A stretch of DNA of 64,000 bases from Zygnema cylindricum (lineage: Eukaryota; Streptophyta; Zygnematophyceae; Zygnematales; Zygnemataceae): NCBI GenBank assembly GCA_037447655.1, contig JBBHKE010001305.1, forward strand, positions 62,001 to 126,000. The letters are read 5' to 3'. The notes under the pieces were generated by a model. That model was given only the letters and a program-made list of their open reading frames with translations, searched no databases and had not been told where the DNA came from. Shown here in pieces: positions 1 through 11,042 of the stretch (positions within the stretch are counted from its first letter, which is position 1; each line of letters begins with the position of its first letter). Made by a program: the position numbers and the translations under genes.

Positions 1-632
1 TGGCGCCACGTGGCAACGCGTGACGTTATCTCTGAATGCCGCCAAAAGCTCACTTCGCGTGGCGGCTACAATGTCGGCCGTTAGATCAAAACATATTTTA
101 TACGATTCAGATTGGCGTAGATGCATGGATTGTTCCTTTTCGTTAGTTTGGTGTTAATTAGCTGATGCGTCAAGGTTTAAATTCCTTTGAAACCAGATAC
201 GTATATTGTTTCGTGAACGCCTTGTTGGATAAGGCATAACACTACAATTATTTCCATAGACCTTGGTTCAAAACTCGTACGGAGCAGGTTCTAGATATTT
301 GTTGGTTTGTTAGAATTCTCTACTTGTACACTTCTAAATACCTATTGTAACCTACGTATTTCATTATTGACTCTAAGTTATAAGCTAAAGCTAACGGGTT
401 TAGAGGATGGTAGGTACTAGGATCAAATCATGATTCTAGCTGTTCCATTTTGGTACAAACTACGAATTAGCCTATCCTCTTTAGACAGCCATGGCTCTAG
501 CTCTCTCATCGGTCTTCAGTGACTGCAACAATTATGGGGACCGAAGATAGTTGAGCTAGAAGCAGGTTGCCTTTGCTGACTTACTCTATTTATTTTTCCA
601 ATACAAACCTAGAAAATACATAAACTTCAACA
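1..632 (-). mobile_element. 5' end of a copia-type LTR (element D), antisense, cut by window edge
   Basis: Read on the minus strand, this stretch begins TGTTGAAG at 632 and passes through the same succession of segments as the B-type LTR: the TATTTTCTAGGT block (near 615), the GAGCTAGAGCCATGGCTG block (near 490), the block resembling the GGTATTCATCCTGGTACC region (near 400-430), and the TTTTGGCG / CACGTGGC block (1-60). Identity is visibly lower than between the two B LTRs, so this is a separate, older family member. Its other end lies outside the window, so it may be a solo LTR or one end of a complete element. It truncates the RT remnant that begins about 665. Confidence 0.65.
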
Positions 633-664
633 AAAATATATGCCCTAAATCTAATAATTTCAAC

Positions 665-2060
665 ATTTTCATCACCACAGCGGAATCACTGGATTGAGGG
701 AGCAAACGACAAAATGAAGTCCATCATGAAGGCTCAAACATGGGAGCTAGAAGACCTTCTTTCGGACCGAAAAGCGATAGGCACCAAATAGGTATTCAAG
801 GTGAATTTAAATCCGGATAACACCATTGAACGATATAAGGCCAAACTTGTGGCAAATGGGTATAATAAAAAGGAAGGATTTGACTTTGAAGAAACATTTT
901 CTCCGATTGTACTATTTCAGACAATTAGGATTTTGCTGTCCCTGGCTGCAATAGAAGATATGGAAGTACATCAGATGGATGTAAAGAAAACATTTTTGCA
1001 GGGAGAACTACATGAGACCATTTACATGCAGCAGCCTGAAATGTATGCAAAACTAGGGAAATAGCACTTAGTATGCAAATTGATAAAATCTCTGTGCGAC
1101 CTAAAATAGGCCACTACGCAATAGAATCTAAAGCTTGATGAATACTTAACTAGCCCTGGATTTCAAAGGATAAGTTCTTATCACTCTGTCTTTGTTCTAA
1201 AGGGTGAGGATGGGATAGTGTATATAGCGGTGTATGTAGATGATTTACTATTAACTAGCAAATCAATGGTTGATATTAACAAAATCAAAACTGCTGTAAA
1301 TTCACAGTTCGAGATGAAAGACCTCAGTGAGGCAAAATATGTTTTGGGTATCCAAATAGAAAGGGACAGAAATAAGAATTTCATAAATTTGAATCAAAAC
1401 AAGGCTATTGGAAACATGTTAGATGAGTATGGAATGCAGGGGGCAAAAGTATTACTAACTCCATGGATTTTCGGCGAAGTAAGAGGGAGAAACTGACGGT
1501 CACACAGCAGCAAGCATTTAGAGTCGTTTATCGATCTATGACACTTATACACAAAGCCATAGTGGGTAGCTTAATATATTCATGAACCGTACTGGCCGAC
1601 ATTCATAGAATTGGTTGGGAAATTGAGCCGTCCCAGAGAACGGAAAATTTGATCTTGATCAACTAGGAAGTCTTAAGATATTTGGCGAGCCAAGGATCTA
1701 GCTCACATAGAAAGAAGTAAGTTGCAAAAATATAGCATAGATATCTTTTAAATATAATCATCCATATGTATTCTCAAATGCTCGGGACTGTGATGGAGCA
1801 GCAAAATTTAAAAGGTCACAGCACAGTCAAGAATGGAGTTAAAACATATGGCAGCAAGTTCGGCTCTCAAGGAACTCTTATGGGTAAATTCCATGTTGCA
1901 AAAATTGGGATACATGCAGGTTGGTCCACAAGTGATCTAGTATGATAACCATGCTGCCATTGCCATTGGCTCTAACGCAAGTCACAGCTTCAAGAGTAAG
2001 CACATGCAAGTAAGATTACACTTTGTAAGAGAAAAATTGTTCTCTAGGGTGATAAATTTA
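665..2060 (+). pseudogene. decayed copia RT/RNase H remnant (second copy of family C)
   Basis: The translation in broken frames shows the RT start region (801-1064, ending in the VHQMDVKKTFLQGEL block), the YVDDLL catalytic motif at about 1245, and an RNase H tail around 1850-2040 resembling the HHFKSKHIDIRL segment of the right-hand copy. Stop codons interrupt it, for example TAG at 789 and the end of the frame at 1062. The DNA matches 12180-13590 closely, so the two are copies of one family about 11.5 kb apart. Its gag, protease and integrase parts are missing because the antisense LTR (1-632) abuts it. It runs directly into the pre-LTR and LTR of element C. Confidence 0.8.
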
Positions 2061-2343
2061 TGCTAAATGTCAAATGCAAAATTGATTGTTGTTATGCTTA
2101 CTAAAGCTCTTCTTGCTCACAAGTTGAAGTATTGTAGGGATGCTGTAGGATTGGGTGAATAGTTGAGTTGCTGCAGCACGATAGTGCCATGCTGCGCTAG
2201 TCCAAAATAAGGGTGTAGCGAGACCAGTGATTAGTTGATTTGTTGCGCTGCTATGTTGCCATGCTGCGCTGCTATGCTGCCATGCTACTCTTAGAGTGAC
2301 ATCGCGGCAGCTCTGATGCATCGAGTCTAAATATTTAAGGGAG
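2061..2343 (+). other. 3' internal tail of family C with GCTGC-rich repeats and polypurine tract
   Basis: This noncoding stretch sits between the RNase H remnant and the LTR. It holds several imperfect repeats of a GCTGCGCTGCTATG-like unit (about 2180-2290) and ends in TTTAAGGGAG (2334-2343), a polypurine tract directly before the LTR start TGTTGATTTTGG. The equivalent stretch at 13600-13874 is clearly homologous. Confidence 0.6.
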
Positions 2344-3085
2344 TGTTGATTTTGGAAAGCTCCTAGTCTCAGTAAATTAAAGTGATGACAATAAGATAAA
2401 TCTACTAGGACACGCTTTGTCACTTAAAACACATTGGATTGGCACTTACATCCACATACATATATCACACATCAAGTGGGACAATGAAGCTGCAATGCAG
2501 CAACGCAACTGCAATGAAGCAATGCAACTAGGATGGAGCAACCCAGCTGCAATGCAACAACGCCAGTGCGACGCAACAACGCAGCTGCGACGCAGTCATA
2601 ATAACTCAGCTGCGACAAAGTTAAGAAAACTCAACTGCGATTACATTTGAAATGATCCGTACGGACAATGCAGCTGCAGATATTCTAATGTGATTTTGTA
2701 CAGTAGAAGCAATTGCAATAGATACGAATCTTGTTAACATAGTGGGTAGCAAAGTGGTAGCTTAGTGGTAGCTTAGTGGTAGCTTGACAGATTAGTGTTG
2801 GCTTGGTGGTTTGACGTACCTCTCAGGTACAGTGGTATTGTCGGTACAACACTAGTATAAGACTAAGGATTCAGAAAACAAAATGGAACCAAACTTCGAA
2901 GTAGTAAAACTGTAGACAGTTTTTGGGAATCTTGTGAGTAGTATATCTTCAGTGTTGTTCAATCAATTGTGGTGAAACATTGATATTTGTTAGTGTTTAT
3001 ACTACTTTATATTTTGATAGAGTTTTGTGAAGTTTCGATGCTTGTATAAGATTTGGTGAGCACTTGAAAACAACTATTTGGAAGG
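2344..3085 (+). repeat. LTR of element C (5' LTR; right edge uncertain)
   Basis: It begins TGTTGATTTTGG after a polypurine tract and is repeated at 13875-14409, where element B interrupts it. The shared part covers the equivalent of 2344-2868. The right edge is only inferred: it must lie before the gag start at 3113, and I do not see a clear primer-binding site. The LTR contains degenerate GCAACAACGCAGCTGCGAC-like units (2478-2640) and TAGTGGTAGCT tandem units (2744-2792). Confidence 0.6.
2744..2792 (+). repeat. short tandem repeat in C LTR
   Basis: About four copies of an 11-bp unit reading TAGTGGTAGCT or a close variant. The unit is also present in the 3' LTR at about 14281-14326. Confidence 0.75.
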
Positions 3086-3112
3086 ATTCTTGATAGCTTT
3101 TGAGATTGTATC

Positions 3113-3915
3113 ATGTCTACTTCTACTACTACTATTGCTCCTCCACCTGCACTATTGGTTGTAGAACAACAGGTTATGGGCCTCTCATTAAGAATTCCTA
3201 TATTTTTTGGGGAAAAGTATGTTTACTGGGCGGATATGGCGGAGACTCACTTTGAGAATGTCAATCTTTTTGATATTTTGGATGGTTCGCTAGATGAATC
3301 TGATCTGTCATGGTCTAAGAAAAATACGCACGCTCGCTCTATTCTAAAATTTTTTATATCTAAGGACTTAGCTAGCGGAAAAAAAGAAAAAAACAATTGA
3401 TTTCTGGATATCTCTTAAAAATGATTATGAAAATGCTAATGTCTAGGAAAAACTTCTTTTGGATGGAAAAATTTGGGACTATAAGTACACTAGCGGTACA
3501 ATGGATGCATATTCTAACAAATTCCATATCCTTGTAGATGCACATGCTTTTGTAGGTGGGGTGTTTCCTCAATTTCAACAAGCAGCATTGCTCATTAATG
3601 GTTTCCCTCGTAGTATGAAAGGATCATCTAATATGCTCAAACACAAAGATAAGGCTAACTGGACTTTACAGTTAACAATAAATATTTTACTAGAGGAGGA
3701 AGCTACATCTAATATTCTCAATGTTGAGCAAGCAGAGGCTTTTAATTAAGACTTTGAGAAAAAATGACATATTAATTAGCAAAGAAATCAGTTTAATTAG
3801 TTAAGATAGTTTAATCAGGGTGGACATATCAATCCAACATTGCATGTTTCTATTGTAGTGAGAGAGGTCATGGATATAAATTCTGTCCTAAGCTTAAAAA
3901 GGCTAACGATAAAGG
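3113..3915 (+). pseudogene. element C gag, decayed
   Basis: The first ATG after the LTR opens a frame (3113-3400) with an N-terminal threonine/serine/proline stretch and a copia-like gag core. After stops it continues at 3459-3749, where the segment around DAYSNKFHIL is gag-like. A CX2CX4HX4C zinc knuckle, CFYCSERGHGYKFC, is readable at about 3843-3885. It would encode a capsid/nucleocapsid protein that packages element RNA. At least two stops lie before the knuckle, so no full product is made. Confidence 0.75.
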
Positions 3916-4065
3916 TTTATACAGGCCGGGATGGCAACAAAGTCAGTTTTACAAAAGCTTAACGGGGCCTGCACCTCGTGGAAATGCACTGTTTTCATTT
4001 TCTTCGTCACTCCAAGAAAAGACTTTGACATTTTTTGAGTAGGATGAAACGGATCTATTCGCTAT

Positions 4066-4590
4066 GGCGGCAACAATGGAGGGACCGAAGGACCCTCGAT
4101 GGATAATGGATATAGGAGCGCCAATTCACATGTGTTGGAACAAGGTTATCTTCAAAAATCTGAAATCAACGCCGGGGAAAAATATTTATTATGCTTGTGG
4201 AATGGTGTTCAGACTCGTACTGTGAGTGATGTATCTTTGCTAGTTGATGTAGAGGGAAATGCAATTGAAAGGACTACTCACAATATCTTATTTGTGCCTG
4301 AATAAAGAAAAATATGTTTTCTATGTCCTTGGTAGAAAGTAAAGGCTTTGAGGTTAATTTGAAAAATGGTAGGCAGGTTGTAAGAAAAAATGGCAAAATT
4401 GTTGTTACACGTACAATAAATACTAGCAAGATGTACCACATGGATATGGCTATTACCAAGGAGAATGCTTTTCTGTACACCGGTGTTTTGCATTCAGATG
4501 AGTTGTGGCATAAATGATTAGGCTATGTAAACTATGATAGTCTAAAAAAAATGGTACTTGTTGGAAAAATAGAGGGTGCATCAATCACAG
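4066..4590 (+). pseudogene. element C protease and pre-integrase, decayed and cut by element A
   Basis: A degraded aspartic protease site, WIMDIGAPIHM, is at about 4100-4135; the usual D-S-G triad has become D-I-G. The pre-integrase zinc-binding region follows at 4314-4590, with the ELWHK motif at about 4500 and a stop right after it. The reading is cut at 4590 by the nested element and resumes at 11043 with the CDGCALGKIHRLPFP part of the same zinc-binding domain. Confidence 0.8.
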
Positions 4591-5641
4591 TGTAGAAACC
4601 AATGGTTTTATTAATATTTTCTATGTATGAAAAGAAATATAGAAGTCGAGGCAGTCTATCTCTAACTTCTCTCGCCAACTCTCAAACTTGTCGCAGTCAC
4701 TGAGAAGTTGGAGAGGAAGCTAGAGCCATGGCTACCTTGGCTACATGAGGTTTACGGGAATTTTATATTAGGGTTTATTTATTTATTTAAAAGGTATGCG
4801 CCGGCGGCAGGATTTGATCCCTGTACCTACCGGCCGGCAGACAGGAAATAGCCGGTAGCCTTAGCCGTTAGGTCTAGCAGTAGTGTTACGTACTATATAG
4901 TTTGATAATTAATTATATGTGTATACGTACGATAATTCATTTAACTATAATACATTACGGGATACATAGATCCAGTAATATATAGAGTACGGATTACGGT
5001 ACGAATTCGAAATCAATACCGCGCATTTATTTCGTAAGTGAAACAAATATCGCGCATGTATTTATTACGGCTACGATTAAATCCGAATTTAATCGGACGG
5101 CCGGGATTAGCGTCGAGATCGCGGAGGAAGATTTCCGCGGTTTGTGGCCATCGCCACATCGGATGACGCGTGGCGAAATTCCGTTGGATCGAGGAATCTC
5201 CGGAGATTATGGTACCGAATCCGGATATGACATGTGTCGACATTTAGGCCATGTCGTACACTGTCCGTACCTAAAGTACATCGGCAGCTGTACTTTTTGC
5301 GTACGGAACTCAATTCTGATTGGTTCCGTACATTAGTAGATAGAGTCTGTGAGAGAGGTAGGACTTAGAAAAATTTAGAAGATAGGACCCTCTCTCCCAA
5401 AGAGCTTCTGTATAAAAGGTCAACTTTGACCCTCCATAACTTACTGCTCAGGGGAGCAAATTCAGAGATTCTTTTTGCAACCGACTCAGGGGAGTCTTGC
5501 CTTCACATGGGTGCAGGTGGTCAGGGTTTTTGTTTGCAAGGGAGGCAGTTATTTTTGTTGGAACACAAACGGGTCAGGATTATCCTAGAGGCTTCTTGGA
5601 AGCTGTCTACTCTGAGGACTTATGGAGGTCTCAAAGTTTCA
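4591..5641 (+). repeat. 5' LTR of element A
   Basis: 1051 bp, starting TGTAGAAACC and ending GTTTCA, matched by the 3' LTR of 1050 bp. It holds the likely promoter (TATAAAAG at 5411). The last 20 bases include ATG at 5622, in frame with gag, so a transcript could in principle give gag eight extra residues encoded by the LTR. Confidence 0.93.
5411..5418 (+). promoter_or_regulatory. TATA box of element A 5' LTR
   Basis: TATAAAAG lies about 230 bp before the LTR end, with the same motif in the 3' LTR at 10812. Transcription would begin shortly downstream, placing the U3/R border near 5440. The start site itself cannot be read from the sequence. Confidence 0.65.
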
Positions 5642-5654
5642 AGTTATGGGCCCA
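5642..5654 (+). other. primer-binding site of element A, half-tRNA-iMet type, overlapping the gag start
   Basis: Directly after the LTR the sequence reads AGTTATGGGCCCA. Twelve of 13 bases match the complement of the anticodon-stem/loop stretch UGGGCCCAUAACC of initiator tRNA-Met, the internal primer type known from Drosophila copia. The gag ATG (5646-5648) is inside this site. Element B has the same site with the first base G, a full match. Confidence 0.8.
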
Positions 5655-6755
5655 CCCTCTAGGGTACCAATCTTTAATGGAACTGGCTTCATATACTGGG
5701 AAAGTATGATGATAGGAGCTCTATGCGAAAAAAGGTTTTGGGGGATAGTGAGTGGACGGTTGGGGCGTCCATCAAGTCTTGGAATTCCTCCAGGGTTTGG
5801 AGGAAACAGATTCACCAGGAAAGAGGACCCACCTTCAACGGAGGAAACAAAAGAAGGAGAGGTGGTGGACAAAGGTAAAGAGAAGGAGATGATCACACCA
5901 ATAGCAACTAGTTCGACATTCATGTCACCTATTTCGAGGAATGAGGAGAATGATACTGAAACCTGGGACTTCAACAATATGGCGTCAAAGCACTTCATCC
6001 TACGCCATCTCACTCAAGGACTTGCATGTCCTCATTTGCAGGTAGAAAGAGCATCCGATCTTTGGATGGCTCTCATAGAGATGTACCGAAGTGGTACGAT
6101 TCAGCAACAACAGTTGGCTGATCAGAAAGTTAAGGAGTATGTATACAAAGGGGGAAATATGTTGGATTTTTGCAATGAGCTTGCTACACTCTTCATGGTG
6201 CTACACAGTGCGGGAAAAGATTTTAGTGAAAAAGAAAAGGTTAACTGTTTACTGATGAAGTTACCTGATGAGTTCGTGAACATAGTTTACCGTGTGCAGG
6301 ACTTGCCTGACTCAAGGTGGATATGGAACTCAGTGGTAGGGATGATTCTCGTTCAAGAGAATACAATTGAAATCCGAAGGGGAGAAAAGAGTGGCCAAGC
6401 CTTGGCAACAGCGACTGATTGGAGGAACAGGGATCCCCGAAAACCGGTCGAAAACTATGGGGGTAGGGAGCAGAAAAAACAGGCCGATGAGTTCGAACCA
6501 AGGGCTCCCAAAGGTCTATGTCACTTTTGTAAGAAACTAGGGCACTATATGGCAGAGTGCACTAAGCTAAACGAACTTCGGTTAAAGGAGGGGCAGACCG
6601 GTGGTACCCCGAGAGGAAAGAAAAAGGCCCTTGTCACACACGTACTTGAGGCTGAATCGGAGGAGGAGGACGATGAGCTCCTTTTGGATGAGGAGTTGGA
6701 GGCGAAAAATGAGGTCGAAATCCACGAAGGCAGAAATGTGCTTACGGTGGATTGA
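5646..6755 (+). CDS. gag: gag polyprotein of copia element A
   Basis: An open frame of 369 codons from the ATG inside the primer-binding site; an upstream in-frame ATG at 5622 in the LTR would add eight residues. The start MGPPSRVPIF is shared with element B at 15592, which supports 5646 as the ancestral start. A copia gag core covers roughly residues 100-260, and a CX2CX4HX4C zinc knuckle, CHFCKKLGHYMAEC, lies near 6520-6562. An acidic tail follows. It would form the cytoplasmic virus-like particle that holds element RNA. Pol follows in the -1 frame, overlapping the gag stop. Gag has no internal stop, so it could still be translated. Confidence 0.9.
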   Translation: MGPPSRVPIFNGTGFIYWESMMIGALCEKRFWGIVSGRLGRPSSLGIPPGFGGNRFTRKEDPPSTEETKEGEVVDKGKEKEMITPIATSSTFMSPISRNEENDTETWDFNNMASKHFILRHLTQGLACPHLQVERASDLWMALIEMYRSGTIQQQQLADQKVKEYVYKGGNMLDFCNELATLFMVLHSAGKDFSEKEKVNCLLMKLPDEFVNIVYRVQDLPDSRWIWNSVVGMILVQENTIEIRRGEKSGQALATATDWRNRDPRKPVENYGGREQKKQADEFEPRAPKGLCHFCKKLGHYMAECTKLNELRLKEGQTGGTPRGKKKALVTHVLEAESEEEDDELLLDEELEAKNEVEIHEGRNVLTVD

Positions 6756-9700
6756 AAGGTGAAGCAAGCTGGATTGTAGATTCAGGTGCCTCCATGCACA
6801 TGTATAAGGATAGACACCTGTTCACTAAGATAAGAAAGATTCCCACTGTAGAGATAGAGTACGGGGATGGGAGGATAGTCACCACTACTTTTGTAGGATC
6901 GGTAGATCTAAAAGTGTTAGTAGAAGGAAAGACATCCATATTAACATTCTCCGATGTATTGTTTATTCCGGAGCTGAACAAAAATCTTATCTCTACATCA
7001 GTATTAGATGATAAAGGTTTTTTTACTAGCACTAGGGAAGGAGTCTTTACTGCTAGTTTTGAGGATGATGTCTATTTCATTGCTGAGAAAGGTAGCCATG
7101 GGATGTTTAGGGTGATCTTAAGTAATGAAAAGAAGAAACTTTATTATGCTGGTGTTCATGATATTATGATGTGGCATAAGAGGCTTGGGCATGTGAATCT
7201 AGATAAGTTAAGAGAGATGAAAAAGATGGGAGTGGTGGAAGGGATTCAGTTCAGTGAGAGTGATGATATAAGTGATTGTAGTGGATGTGCTCAAGGTAAA
7301 GCACACAGATTACCCTTTCCTAAGTCAGCCACCTATAAGGGAGAAAAAATTATAGATCTAGTACACACAGATATTTGGGGACCGGCTAAAGTGCCCTCAC
7401 CGGGGGGGAAGAGATTTATGATGACTATAACTGATGATTGGTCTCGGTATTCCCGGGTATATTTTTTGAAAAACAAGTCCGAAGCTGAGGATTGTTTTAG
7501 ACAATATAAAGCATGGAGCGAAAAACTCCATGAAACTCCAATCAAGAGAGTAAGGAGTGACAATGGTGGAGAGTATACTTCTAACCAGTTTGAGGATTTT
7601 CTGAGGGAAGATGGGGTTCAACACCAAAAGACAGTTCTATAAAATCCAGAACAGAATGGGGTAGCTGAAAGGTTAAATAGAACACTAAGTGATAATGCTA
7701 GAAGTATGTTGTCAGATAAAAAGATAGGAAAAAGGTTTTGGGCAGAAGCAATGAACTGTGCTAATTACCTCAAGAATAGAGTTCTTACTTCAGCTATAAA
7801 AGATCAAACACCTTATGAGAGATGGACAGGCCGGAAACCAAACATATCTCACTTAAAGGTTTTCGGCAGTCAAGTGTTCAGTCTAGATACTGATCGGTCC
7901 AATTGGAAGCAAGATCCTAAAGGAAAACCGGGATACTTATTAGGATATGATGAAGATGTTAAAGGATATAGAGTTTATGATCTAAAAAGGGAAGATATAA
8001 TCTTAGTAAAGCATCTAGTAGTTATGGATGAAGGAAAGTCTATGGATCCCTTCAAATATACGAAGTCAGTAAAAATCAGATTTGAGTCAGAAAATTTCGA
8101 TGACTTTGAGCTTCCTAACTATCCAGGTTTTAGAGAAGATGACATTCTTGCAGGAACAAATCAGACAGAAAAGGACTCGGCTGTGGAAACTCCAGTGACA
8201 ACTCTACTCGAAGCGGAAGACGTGGTGGAAATTGATACGGAATCAAGGGATAGGGGAGAAGCCGAGTTTGTTCGAAAGAATCCACGAGAATCATCTATTC
8301 CGGCCTCAGATTTTGAGGGGGGGAGGAGAAGTAACAAAAAACTGCAAGAAAAATAGGTTAATAACAAGGTAACTAAACTATCTCATCAAGATGAACCTCA
8401 AACTTATGGAGAGGCGATGACTTGTCCAGAAAGAAACCGGTGGAAGACAGCCATCAATGAGGAGATGGCTTCAATCATGGCAGCCGATACTTGGGAGCTG
8501 GTGGATTGTCCACCTAACCGAAAACCAATCGGTTGTAAGTGGGTTTTCAAATTAAAACTGAACCCAGATAACACAATTGAACGCTACAAGGCCAGATTAG
8601 TGGCAAAGGGATTTACACAAAAGGAAGGAATTGACTACGAGGAAACCTTTGCCTCGGTGGTCAGATTTCCCTCCGTCCGCATACTTCTCAGTTTAGCAGC
8701 GATGGAAGACATGGAAGTGCATCAGATGGACATCAAGACAACCTTTTTGCATGGAGAATTGGAAGAGGAGATCTTCATGCGACAACCCGAAGGTTTTGTG
8801 GAGGAAGGAGAGGAGAGTAAGGTATGCCTACTGATTAAATCTCTTTATGGTTTGAAACAAGCACCTCGACAATGGAATAAGAAGCTTGATGAGTTTCTTA
8901 CCGGTCTGGGATATATTCGGATCAGCTCAGATCACTCAATCTATGTCTTTGAAGATGAGGAAGGTTTGATATTTATTGCAATTTATGTTGATGATTTGCT
9001 TGTATTAAGTAAATCAATGGAAAAAATTAACAAACTGAAAACCGATCTTAAGGGGAGATTTGAAATGAAGGATATGGGAGAAGCAAGATATATTTTGGGA
9101 ATTCAAGTAGAGAGAGACCGAAAAAGGAAAATTATAAAACTGACTCAAAAGGAAGCAATAGGGAACATGTTTGAAAAATTTCAAATGGATAAAGCTAATA
9201 GTTGTACAACTCCAATGGAGTTGAAGAAGGGAAGTGAGGGGAGTGAGGAAGAAGGAGTCATAGTCTTAGACGAGGAACTATCTCCTGATGAACAGATGTT
9301 CATGCAGACTATTCCTTACAAGCAAGTAGTGGGAAGTCTAATCTATTTTATGAATTGTACCCGGCCGGATTTAGCTGCAGCTGTAGGAGTGCTGAGTAGA
9401 AGTATAAATGCTCCCACTAAGAAGGATTGGGAGGCAGCTAAGAGAGTCCTTAGATATTTGGTAGGAACTAGAGATCTATGGTTGCATTTGGGTGGGGAGA
9501 ATACTGACATCACTACTTGGAGTGATGCCAGTTATGGTGATGCTCCGATGAGGAGATGCACTTCTGGATATGTATTATATATGGGTGATGGGGCTTGCTG
9601 TTGGAGTAGCAAACAACAAAAGGTTATTGCTCAGTCCACCATGGAGGCTCAGTATATGGGCTCTTGCTCTGCTGTAAAAGAATTGATGTGGGTCAAGTCT

Positions 9701-9979
9701 TTGCTTGGTGAGCTTGGTCACCTTAAGAGTGGTGTGCAGAAAATATTTTGTGATAATCAGGCAGCAGTCGCTATTTCTGCCAATCCTAAACACCATTTTA
9801 AAGCCAAACACATGGACATCAGACTCAGCTTTGTTAGAGAGAAAGTAGAAAACAAAATAATCAGTTTAGAGTACAGACCAGATAGTGAGATGGTAGCAGA
9901 TATGATGACCAAACCTGTTCTTTCCCCTAAGCTAATTTTTTGCAGGGAGAAGTGTGGTCTGAAATTAAAGATTGACTAG
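6752..9979 (+). pseudogene. pol: pol of copia element A (protease, integrase, RT, RNase H), two in-frame stops
   Basis: One reading frame runs the whole length with stops only at 7640-7642 (TAA) and 8354-8356 (TAG). Parts in order: aspartic protease WIVDSGAS (about 6770); pre-integrase zinc-binding H..H..C..C (about 7170-7300, MWHKRLGH and CSGCAQGK); integrase core with HTDIWGP, SDNGGEY and NGVAERLN (7360-7690); RT with the VHQMDIKTTFLHGELEEE block (8717) and catalytic YVDDLL (8985); RNase H with WSDASY (9520), TMEAQY (9640) and CDNQAA (9750). The first stop falls just before NPEQNGVAER in the integrase; the second is in the linker before RT. Pol is -1 relative to gag with no clear slippery heptamer at the overlap, so whether this is recoding or a 1-base indel is open. 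Confidence 0.9.
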
Positions 9980-9992
9980 AAAATAAGGGGAG
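9980..9992 (+). other. polypurine tract of element A
   Basis: AAAATAAGGGGAG sits immediately before the 3' LTR and primes plus-strand DNA synthesis. The identical 13 bases precede the 3' LTR of element B at 17581. It starts right after the pol stop codon. Confidence 0.88.
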
Positions 9993-11042
9993 TGTAAAAC
10001 TAATGGTTTTATTAGTATTTTCTAGGTATGAAAAGAAATATAGAAGTCGAGGCAGTCTATCTCTAACTTCTCTCGCCAACTCTCAAACTTGTCGCAGTCA
10101 CTGAGAAGTTGGAGAGGAAGCTAGAGCCATGGCTACCTTGGCTATCCTGAGGTTTACGGGAATTTTATATTAGGGTTTATTTATTTATTTAAAAGGTATG
10201 CGCCGGCGGCAGGATTTGATCCCTGTACCTACCGGCCGGCAGACAGGAAATAGCCGGTAGCCTTAGCCGTTAGGTCTAGCAGAAGTGTTACGTACTATAT
10301 AGTTTGATAATTAATTATATGTGTATACGTACGATAATTCATTTAACTATAATACATTACGGGATACATAGATCCAGTAATATATAGAGTACGGATTACG
10401 GTACGAACTCGAAATCAATACCGCGCATTCATTTCGTAAGTGAAACAAACATCGCGCATGTATTTATTACGGCTACGATTAAATCCGAATTTAATCGGAC
10501 GGCCGAGATTAGCGTCGAGATCGCGGAGGAAGATTTCGGCGGTTTGTGGCCATCGCCATATCGGATGACGCGTGGCGAAATTCCGTTGGATTGTGGAATC
10601 TCCGGCGATTATGGCACTGAATCCGGATTTGACATGTGTCGACATTTTGGACATGTCGTACAATGTCCGTACATAAAGTACACCGGCAGCTGTACTTTTG
10701 CGTACGGAACTCAATTCTGATTGGTTCCGTACACCAGTAGATAGAGTCTGTGAGAGAGATAGGACTTAGAAAAATTTAGAAGATAGGACCCTCTCTCCCA
10801 GAGAGCTTTTGTATAAAAGGTCAACTTTGACCCTCCATAACTTACTGCTCAGGGGAGCAAATTCAGAGATTCTTTTTGCTACCGACTCAGGGGAGTCTTG
10901 CCTTCACAGGGGTGCAGGTGGTCAGGGTTTTTGTTTGCTAGGGTGGAAGTTATTTTTGTTGGAACACAAAGGGGTCAGGATTATCCTAGTGGCTTTTTGG
11001 AAGCTGTCTACTCTGAGGACTTATGGAGGTCTCAGAGTTTCA
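9993..11042 (+). repeat. 3' LTR of element A
   Basis: It matches 4591-5641 over its whole length with scattered substitutions, for example TGTAAAACTA against TGTAGAAACC at the start. It ends GTTTCA and is followed by the target-site copy CACAG. Confidence 0.93.

Larger units (their letters stand above)
4591..11042 (+). mobile_element. Ty1/copia retrotransposon A, complete, nested in element C
   Basis: The element is bounded by two near-identical LTRs (4591-5641 and 9993-11042) beginning TGTA and ending TTTCA. The 5-bp target duplication CACAG is at 4586-4590 and 11043-11047, so both ends are exact. The insertion falls between the two halves of the integrase zinc-binding region of element C. 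Internal order: primer-binding site, gag, protease, integrase, RT, RNase H, polypurine tract. Gag is open. Pol is open apart from two stops and lies in another frame from gag. The two LTRs differ at scattered positions, so the insertion is fairly young but not brand new. Confidence 0.95.
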
